In this document: one piece after another, positions 1 to 4,593 of the stretch
Layout of the letters: each line of letters starts with the position of its first letter
Position numbering within the stretch: position 1 is the stretch's first letter
Source of the DNA: Clostridium sp. CAG:448
GTDB lineage: Bacteria; Bacillota; Clostridia; Oscillospirales; CAG-272
Direction: 5' to 3'
DNA length: 5,844 nt
Assembly (NCBI GenBank): GCA_000433415.1
Contig: FR890529.1
Location: 1-5,844, forward strand
Translations under genes and position numbers: made by a program
Notes under the pieces: generated by a model
Databases searched by the model: none
The model's input: the letters and a program-made list of their open reading frames with translations, nothing else
What the model was told of the DNA's origin: nothing

Positions 1-73
1 CAGGGGCAGGAGGATTCGAACCCGCGACCCACGGTTTTGGAGACCGGTACTCTACCAGCTGAGCTATACCCCT
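1..73 (-). tRNA. trnW: tRNA-Trp (anticodon CCA)
   Basis: The reverse complement folds into a complete 73-nt cloverleaf. The 7-bp acceptor stem pairs AGGGGTA with TGCCCCT, with one G-U pair. The D arm is GCTC/GAGT, the anticodon loop is CTCCAAA, and the T loop is TTCGAAT. The anticodon CCA lies at window positions 40-38, so the tRNA reads UGG (Trp). The discriminator base is G73, as expected for bacterial tRNA-Trp, and it is window base 1, so whether a 3' CCA is encoded cannot be seen. Two helix positions are unpaired: C27 opposite U43 at the base of the anticodon stem, and C50 opposite C64 in the T stem. The gene has its own promoter just upstream (86-114). Confidence 0.96.
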
Positions 74-85
74 TTGTACCGTGCT

Positions 86-114
86 ATTATATCACACCTG
101 CCCCGGTTTTGCAA
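86..114 (-). promoter_or_regulatory. Promoter of tRNA-Trp
   Basis: On the minus strand the -35 box TTGCAA (109-114) and the -10 box TATAAT (86-91) are separated by exactly 17 nt. The -10 is a perfect sigma-A consensus. Transcription would start near 79, leaving a leader of about 6 nt before the mature tRNA 5' end at 73, which is typical of tRNA units. Confidence 0.85.
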
Positions 115-238
115 GGGGTTTTTGAAAAAAATTTTGTTTTTATCCGAAAATCGGTACAGGCTGTTTTCCTGTCGGTCGGAATATGGTTGAACTGCAACAA
201 AAAACGGAGATTTTTTGATTTGTTTTTGTCAAAAGCAC

Positions 239-267
239 TTGCAAGATGAAACGGAATATGCTATAAT
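239..267 (+). promoter_or_regulatory. Promoter of the tandem lipoprotein operon
   Basis: The -35 box TTGCAA (239-244), a 17-nt spacer and the -10 box TATAAT (262-267) form a strong sigma-A-type promoter. The -10 is preceded by TGC, an extended -10 feature. Upstream, 201-236 is rich in A and T tracts, including a TTTTGA/TCAAAA inverted repeat at 213-218/229-234, and may act as an UP element. Transcription would start near 274, giving a leader of about 60 nt before the ATG at 336. Confidence 0.85.
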
Positions 268-320
268 AGCCGGGATACCATCCCTTTGTAGGGAGTCATT
301 TGAACAATTTGAAACAGAGA

Positions 321-327
321 AGGGAAG
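321..327 (+). promoter_or_regulatory. Ribosome binding site that sets the first lipoprotein start
   Basis: AGGGAAG lies 8 nt before the ATG at 336. An in-frame TTG at 300 has a GGGAG only 4 nt upstream of it and would add 12 charged residues before the signal peptide. The ATG gives the same length (501 aa) as the downstream paralogue, so I prefer 336. Confidence 0.6.
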
Positions 328-335
328 CAGAGGTT

Positions 336-1841
336 ATGAAGAGGTCTGTCTGTTTTTTACTTGCGTTGTTGTGTCTGGTTTCCTGTGTTGCGTGTGCGTC
401 CGATCAATCGGAGGATAACGGGGATGTGTCCGCTGTCACTACGACCGCATTTTCGGAAGGGGAGAGTGATAGTGACAGGGTTTTGGATGATCTTCCGGAG
501 CTGGATTTTCAAAACAGAGAGTTCCGGATTCTGAGTCGGAACCGTTCCGGCTGGACCGATGATGAGATTACGGTGAAAAGTGCGAATGCTGAGGTTGTAA
601 ATGATGCGATTTTTAATCGCCAGACACATGTGGAAGAGCGCTTGGGAATCCGGATGAAAAATATACAGCGGAATGATGTCAGACCGGAGGACGTGATTGA
701 CGAGGTCAAGCGCGTTGTCAAGAGCGGGCATACGGAATATGAGGTCAGTGCCTCGGCATGCTTTGTGACCATGGCGGCATCTTTGGACGGTATTTACAGC
801 AACATTCTGCATTTTGATCACATTGATCTGGAAAAGCCCTACTGGGCGCAAGGATTCAACGAGGCGTCCGAGTACGGCGGTGCGCAATATGCCTTTACAG
901 GCGCCGCGCTGCTTTCGATGTATCGGTTTGCCTTTGTGACGCTGTTCAACAAAAATCTGTTTGATAAGAACAATCAGGAGTATCTTTACACGCTTGTTTC
1001 CAATGGGGAATGGACGCTGGATAAGCAGGCAGAGCTGATTCCGCTGTTTTACAAAGATCTCAACGGAAATCAGATCAACGACGAAGAGGATCAGCACGGT
1101 TTTACAAACAGCGACCAGATCGGTGCAGACCCGTACTGGAGCGCATGTGAGGTGGAGATCATCAACAAAAACACGGACGGCGTGTTTGAGATGGTGCTGG
1201 ATATTGAGCGTTTGTCCGATATGGCAGATAAGGTTTTGTATTTGTATTACGGAACAGACGGCTCCTTTGTTTTCAAACGGCAGGCAAACGATGACGAACA
1301 GGTGCAGATGCGCAAGAATTTTGCACAGGGAAAAGCAGCAATGACCACATTGCGGATGATGGAGGTCGAATCCGGCGACATTCGCAACATGACCGACAAA
1401 TACGGAATTGTCCCGATGCCGAAGTTTTCGGTGCAACAGAAGAATTACCGATCGCTTTTACATGACCAGTTTACTGTTTTTGCCGTCCCGAACACGGTGG
1501 TCGTTGAGGACCGCCCGTTTGTCGGTGCTGTACTGGAGGCGCTTGCATCGGAAAGCTATAAAGCCGTGACACCGGCATATTACGAAACCGCACTGAAGTA
1601 TAAATATATGAGCGATCCGGAATCATGGAAGATGCTGGATCTGATATACGAGAATATTTACATTGACCCGGGAATTATTTATACGTCCGTGTTGGACAGC
1701 TTCCATGACGCCTTCCGCACGATGACTGTCAATAACAAAAACACGGTTGCCTCTACCTATGCAAAAAAGGCAAAAACGTGCCAAAACAAGCTGAACAGAA
1801 CCATATTGAAAAAGCTGGACAAATACAAGGAAAGAGAGTAA
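336..1841 (+). CDS. Extracellular solute-binding lipoprotein (family 1-like), copy A
   Basis: The product (501 aa) is a probable surface-anchored binding protein of an ABC importer. It has a type II signal peptide: MKR, a hydrophobic stretch at about 5-16, then LVSC (Cys17), with Cys20 as an alternative lipidation site. A low-complexity acidic and Ser/Thr-rich tether follows to about residue 55, then one mature domain. Length and layout fit family 1 solute-binding proteins. Residues 241-252 (D241, N243, N245, D249, D252) look like an EF-hand calcium loop; AlgQ1/AlgQ2 alginate-binding proteins have a comparable calcium site. The ligand cannot be read from sequence, and a sugar polymer or oligosaccharide is only a guess. 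The gene is first in a two-gene unit with its paralogue 22 nt downstream, and no permease or ATPase is visible. The family assignment comes from overall character rather than a diagnostic motif, and a surface lipoprotein with a non-transport role is possible. Confidence 0.85.
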   Translation: MKRSVCFLLALLCLVSCVACASDQSEDNGDVSAVTTTAFSEGESDSDRVLDDLPELDFQNREFRILSRNRSGWTDDEITVKSANAEVVNDAIFNRQTHVEERLGIRMKNIQRNDVRPEDVIDEVKRVVKSGHTEYEVSASACFVTMAASLDGIYSNILHFDHIDLEKPYWAQGFNEASEYGGAQYAFTGAALLSMYRFAFVTLFNKNLFDKNNQEYLYTLVSNGEWTLDKQAELIPLFYKDLNGNQINDEEDQHGFTNSDQIGADPYWSACEVEIINKNTDGVFEMVLDIERLSDMADKVLYLYYGTDGSFVFKRQANDDEQVQMRKNFAQGKAAMTTLRMMEVESGDIRNMTDKYGIVPMPKFSVQQKNYRSLLHDQFTVFAVPNTVVVEDRPFVGAVLEALASESYKAVTPAYYETALKYKYMSDPESWKMLDLIYENIYIDPGIIYTSVLDSFHDAFRTMTVNNKNTVASTYAKKAKTCQNKLNRTILKKLDKYKERE

Positions 1842-1850
1842 GGATGGTTT

Positions 1851-1856
1851 GTGAGG
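1851..1856 (+). promoter_or_regulatory. Ribosome binding site of the second lipoprotein
   Basis: GTGAGG lies 7 nt before the ATG at 1864, inside the 22-nt gap between the two lipoprotein genes. There is no separate promoter in the gap, so the second gene is read from the first gene's transcript. Confidence 0.65.
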
Positions 1857-1863
1857 ATTCGCA

Positions 1864-3369
1864 ATGAGAACAAAAATTTTGTGCTTTTTGTTGGCACTCG
1901 GCATTCTGATGTCCGTTTGTGCCTGTGCCTCGGAGACGGATACGGAGCGGGAAAGCGGTGCCGTTTCCGATGGGTCGAAAATGGAGGAAACAACTGCGGA
2001 TTCCCGCCTGGACGGATTGGCGGATGATCTGGATTTCGGCGGCGCAACCGTTACCATTCTGAACCACGCGCGTGCTAATTGGACCGCAGATGAAATTTCG
2101 GTTGAAAAGAGCAATCAGGAAATCGTCAACGATGCCATTTATAATCGCAGGATTCTGGTAGAGGATCGTTTGCATATCAAATTGGAAAACGTGCAGATTA
2201 CAGGGGCTGTTCCGGACGATGTAGTGGAAGAAATCAGGCGAGTGGTCACGATCGGTGATGATAAATACGATGTCAGTGCCTCGGCATGCTTTCTGACGAT
2301 GAAAGCATCTTTGGACGGACTGTACCACAATGTGCGCAATTTTTCCGATATTGACCTTGCAAAGCCCTATTGGTCACAGGGGTTCAACGAAACCGCGGAG
2401 TACAAAGGAACGCAGTATGCGTTTACGGGAGCCGCACTGTTGTCGATGTATCGGTTCGCTTTTGTGACCATGTTCAACAAAAATCTGTTCGACGCATACA
2501 ATCAGCCGTACCCGTATGACACCGTAAAAAACGGCGAATGGACCATGGATAAACAGGCGGAATTGATTCCGATTTTCTACAAGGACCTGAACGGAAATCA
2601 GAAGAATGACCGTGAGGATCAGCACGGGTTTATCAACAGTGATCAGATCGGTGCGGATCCGTATTGGAGTGCCTGCGAAATTGATATTGTCCGTAAGGAC
2701 GCGGATGGCGTATATCAGATTGTCCTGGACATTGCAAAGGTTGCCGATGTTGCTGACAAAATGCTTCGGCTCTATTATGGAAGCGACGGTTCCCTTGCGT
2801 ACGGAAGAGACTCTTCCGACGGAGAGCAGGAGTTGATCCGGAAGGATTTTGCTGCAGGGCGGGCTGCCATGGCAACCATGCGTATGATGGAGGTTGAGCA
2901 GGGGGATATCCGGAATATGACGGATCGGTACGGTATTCTTCCGATTCCGAAATTCACGGCAGAGCAGGATTCCTATCGCTCTCTGCTGCACGATATGTTT
3001 ACGACCTTTGCCATCCCAAAGACGCTGAAGGAAAACAGGGAACATCTGGTCGGGTGTACACTGGAGGCGCTTGCGTCCGAGAGTTACCGTTCCGTGACAC
3101 CGGCGTACTATGAAACGGCTGTCAAATACAAGTATATGAGCGACCCGGAATCCTGGGAGATGCTGGATTATATTTATAATAATATCTATATGGATCCCGG
3201 CTATCTGTACGCAACCGTGCTGGATAATCTTCACTCCGGGTTGCGGGATATCGCACAGTCTGGAGAGAACACGGTCGCTTCGTACTACAAAAAGAAGTTG
3301 GGCAAGTGCAGAAAGCTTTTGGCAAATGATATTGTTGCAAAATTGGATGCACTGAAAGAAAAAGAGTAA
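1864..3369 (+). CDS. Extracellular solute-binding lipoprotein (family 1-like), copy B
   Basis: This is the paralogue of the preceding gene, also 501 aa. The signal peptide ends in VCAC (Cys21 is the likely lipidated residue), and an acidic tether follows. From residue 61 to the end the two proteins align without a gap; I hand-counted 276 identities in 441 positions, about 63%. The most conserved blocks are 182-200 (a run around FTGAALLSMYRFAF), 222-272 (which includes the EF-hand-like loop, D241 to D252), 341-355 and 401-431 (including EALASESY and YKYMSDPESW). Lipid anchor, tether and the C-terminal tail diverge most. The pattern suggests that the fold and a core binding surface are kept while peripheral surfaces differ, so the two may bind related but not identical ligands. 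The gene is followed by a strong terminator, so the unit ends here without transporter genes. Confidence 0.85.
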   Translation: MRTKILCFLLALGILMSVCACASETDTERESGAVSDGSKMEETTADSRLDGLADDLDFGGATVTILNHARANWTADEISVEKSNQEIVNDAIYNRRILVEDRLHIKLENVQITGAVPDDVVEEIRRVVTIGDDKYDVSASACFLTMKASLDGLYHNVRNFSDIDLAKPYWSQGFNETAEYKGTQYAFTGAALLSMYRFAFVTMFNKNLFDAYNQPYPYDTVKNGEWTMDKQAELIPIFYKDLNGNQKNDREDQHGFINSDQIGADPYWSACEIDIVRKDADGVYQIVLDIAKVADVADKMLRLYYGSDGSLAYGRDSSDGEQELIRKDFAAGRAAMATMRMMEVEQGDIRNMTDRYGILPIPKFTAEQDSYRSLLHDMFTTFAIPKTLKENREHLVGCTLEALASESYRSVTPAYYETAVKYKYMSDPESWEMLDYIYNNIYMDPGYLYATVLDNLHSGLRDIAQSGENTVASYYKKKLGKCRKLLANDIVAKLDALKEKE

Positions 3370-3379
3370 CCGTCAGATA

Positions 3380-3422
3380 AAAACAGGGCAGACCGCCGAT
3401 GCAGTGGTCTGCCCTGTTTTTT
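3380..3422. terminator. Strong, probably bidirectional intrinsic terminator
   Basis: A perfect 15-bp inverted repeat (3380-3394 with 3406-3420) encloses an 11-nt loop. The core arm is ACAGGGCAGACC. On the plus strand the stem ends in six T (3417-3422), 11 nt after the lipoprotein stop codon. On the minus strand the other arm gives five T, so the same hairpin can end the convergent cupin transcript, whose stop codon lies at 3433. Confidence 0.93.
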
Positions 3423-3432
3423 GACTGCGGCA

Positions 3433-3654
3433 TTATTCCAGTGTGAGGAGCAATGCCATTTTGAATCTTCCGTTTGCTTTGACAAAATGCTTTCCGCCTT
3501 TGGCAAAGTGGAAATTTTCACCTGCCCGGATGTGATGCTCTTTTCCTTCATAGCCGATGATTCCCTCGCCGTCCAATGCGAAAATGAGTGCTTCTCCGGG
3601 TGCCGCCTTTTCTGCCTGTTGTATTTTTATTTTCCCGCTTTTTTTCACCGTCAT
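3433..3654 (-). CDS. Small cupin-domain protein (probably missing its N-terminus)
   Basis: The open frame from ATG 3654 encodes 73 aa with the look of a single compact cupin barrel. There is a PGEAL turn at 19-23, then short beta-strand-like segments, then an AGENFHFAKGGKHF stretch resembling cupin motif 2 (G-x5-P-x-G-x2-H). The usual first-motif HxH pair is absent, so metal binding is doubtful. The frame stays open upstream of this ATG, and the translation there (an FYLKTESDFPASC stretch) looks like protein rather than noise. A start codon for it exists only in another frame, at 3728. The visible ORF therefore probably represents the C-terminal three quarters of a 98-aa protein. It is downstream of the PPC gene and ends at the shared terminator. 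Function is unknown; small cupins often bind sugars or small ligands. Confidence 0.65.
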   Translation of the reverse strand: MTVKKSGKIKIQQAEKAAPGEALIFALDGEGIIGYEGKEHHIRAGENFHFAKGGKHFVKANGRFKMALLLTLE

Positions 3655-3728
3655 GCACGATGCAGGGAAATCACTTTCGGTCTTCAGGTAAAAACGGATT
3701 CTTCGTCGTACCTTTTTTGACCGATCAT
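3655..3728 (-). pseudogene. Out-of-frame N-terminal part of the cupin gene
   Basis: An ATG at 3728, 11 nt after the PPC stop codon, opens a 14-codon frame (MIGQKRYDEESVFT) that stops at TGA 3686-3684. One extra T in the five-T run (window A run 3690-3694) would join it to the cupin frame as MIGQKRYDEESVF, then YLKTESDFPASC, then the 73-aa ORF, for 98 aa in total. One extra A in the six-A run (window T run 3713-3718) would also join the frames, but it produces an arginine-rich stretch (VRRRIR) that looks less natural. I see no good ribosome binding site for this ATG, so translation would rely on coupling to the upstream gene. Confidence 0.5.
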
Positions 3729-3739
3729 GCCGGAAGGGG

Positions 3740-4165
3740 TTATTCGGAAAAATCGAACAGGTTCAGACCCGTATCGGGGTCATATTTTCGGTTGACGGTT
3801 CCGTCTATTATGCGGATAACCATTTCACAGGTTGCGCTGACTGTGGCAGAGTTGAGGTGTCCGCCGGATACGGTTCCGGTTTCATTGCCGGCGCTCATGT
3901 GAATGTGGCTGTAGTATGCACCGTTCATTGTGGTGATGGTTCCGGTCAGGGAAACAATCTCATAATCCCCGCGGAATCGGTTGGAGACGTATGCCTTTGC
4001 ATCCGTGTTGAGAGCGCCGACGGTAAAATCGTTTGTCGCGCCCAATGCACTGACGTGGGCAAGCCGGATGTGCTCCGTTTCCGCGATTAGGCGGAGCTGT
4101 GTCAGGATTTCTTCTCCTTTGTCGATTCTGGCGAGGATGGTATCGCCGAAGCGCCTGTATTCCAT
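3740..4165 (-). CDS. PPC/DUF296 domain protein (PD1-like, COG1661 type)
   Basis: The 141-aa product spans a whole PPC domain (plant and prokaryote conserved, DUF296). Family features in order: the GEEIL segment (17-21), the HVSALGATND region (37-46), the EIVSLTGTI strand (69-77), HIHMS (87-91) and SGGHL (100-104). His87, His89 and His103 are the likely metal-binding trio of the family. Plant members are AT-hook nuclear proteins, but this one has no AT hook and should be a cytoplasmic trimer. The bacterial role is unknown, and the older label 'DNA-binding' rests on a PD1 resemblance. The start is firm: AAGGAGG lies 8 nt upstream of ATG 4165. It is the first gene of a minus-strand pair with the cupin. 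Confidence 0.88.
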   Translation of the reverse strand: MEYRRFGDTILARIDKGEEILTQLRLIAETEHIRLAHVSALGATNDFTVGALNTDAKAYVSNRFRGDYEIVSLTGTITTMNGAYYSHIHMSAGNETGTVSGGHLNSATVSATCEMVIRIIDGTVNRKYDPDTGLNLFDFSE

Positions 4166-4173
4166 TTTCTGCG

Positions 4174-4180
4174 CCTCCTT
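4174..4180 (-). promoter_or_regulatory. Consensus ribosome binding site of the PPC gene
   Basis: On the minus strand AAGGAGG sits 8 nt before the ATG at 4165. This is a full match to the anti-Shine-Dalgarno consensus and is the strongest in the window, so it fixes the start. Confidence 0.9.
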
Positions 4181-4189
4181 TTTTCGTGT

Positions 4190-4202
4190 GTATACAGTAT
4201 AC
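4190..4202. promoter_or_regulatory. Possible operator, GTATAC repeated twice
   Basis: GTATAC occurs twice, separated by one A (4190-4195 and 4197-4202). Each half is itself a palindrome, so the element reads as both a direct and an inverted repeat. It covers the -10 box and the expected transcription start of the PPC promoter, where a repressor would act. No regulator gene is visible in the window. Part of the pattern is forced by the -10 box itself. Confidence 0.35.
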
Positions 4203-4224
4203 TACAGTTTGTCTGATTTTGCAA
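4196..4224 (-). promoter_or_regulatory. Promoter of the PPC-cupin pair
   Basis: On the minus strand the -35 box TTGCAA (4219-4224) and the -10 box TATACT (4196-4201) are 17 nt apart. Transcription would start near 4189, giving a short leader with the ribosome binding site at 4174-4180. The -35 box is identical to those of the tRNA and lipoprotein promoters. Confidence 0.8.
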
Positions 4225-4313
4225 GCGCAAATTCATCTTTTCTGTCACATGCATGGGAATGGGTGAGATGGCGGGCAGCGTATGAAATGCGCCGGTTTGT
4301 CCATACTGTTACC

Positions 4314-4532
4314 ATGTCTTATTACAATTATCATGCCGTTGCCAGGCGGTTGATCAAAGAAGGGAAGCTGACAGGGTGGTATATCACGGAGCGTTACTAT
4401 CGTATTTCTCCTGCGCTTGTGCTGTTGTTTGATGACGCGGCGCATCCGGTCATGCCGATCCGTGAATACCGTTGGGATGACTATTTGCCGCTTTTGCACA
4501 CGGAGAAGAGGCGGACAGATGATTTCGGATAG
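4314..4532 (+). CDS. Small conserved-looking protein of unknown function
   Basis: The 72-aa product begins MSYYNYHAVARRLIKEGKL and continues with an ISPALVLLFD strand, then MPIREYRWDDYLPLL, and ends in a charged tail (TEKRRTDDFG). It is soluble, with no signal peptide or membrane segment. I associate the YNYHA...AL.L.F...MPIREYRW..Y pattern with small uncharacterised clostridial proteins, but I know of no function. The start is uncertain. ATG 4314 gives the most protein-like N-terminus, but no good ribosome binding site precedes it. ATG 4287 in the same frame would add nine residues. The gene is divergent from the PPC gene and convergent with the MGS-DapF gene. No clear promoter is visible upstream. 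Confidence 0.6.
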   Translation: MSYYNYHAVARRLIKEGKLTGWYITERYYRISPALVLLFDDAAHPVMPIREYRWDDYLPLLHTEKRRTDDFG

Positions 4533-4593
4533 AGAAGGCGGGGGGGGCGCTCCGTTCGGGGAACAAGCCGGGCGTTTTTGCACCTTCCCGGAA

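Noticed and set aside
144..172. Two small adjacent inverted repeats (CCGA/TCGG and ACAGG/CCTGT) between the divergent promoters
   Set aside because: The arms are 4-5 bp, no T tract follows in either direction, and they lie outside both promoters, so neither terminator nor operator is supported.
300..335. TTG start at 300 for the first lipoprotein
   Set aside because: It would add 12 mostly polar or charged residues before the signal peptide and break the equal length with the paralogue. ATG 336 has a better-spaced ribosome binding site.
357..1436. Long minus-strand open frame of 359 codons inside the first lipoprotein gene
   Set aside because: It is antisense to a well-supported lipoprotein gene, has no ribosome binding site, and is rich in His, Cys and Val in a way that does not look like a folded protein. 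The matching antisense frame at 2374-3234 inside the paralogue is explained by the duplication.
3713..3718. Six-A run on the minus strand as a programmed -1 frameshift site for the cupin
   Set aside because: The run is read as CAA AAA AGG, so the heptamer is not in the X-XXY-YYZ phase, and no stem-loop stands out downstream.
4245..4583. Minus-strand 112-codon open frame opposite the small gene
   Set aside because: It has no ribosome binding site and its translation is low-complexity and proline/His-rich. The plus-strand frame looks far more like a protein.
4533..4593. Possible terminator in the gap between the small gene and the MGS-DapF gene
   Set aside because: There is a run of eight G (4540-4547), a 4-bp hairpin (GTTC/GAAC) and a five-T run after GGGCG, but no stable stem directly before the T run. 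The G run could also be a sequencing weak spot.
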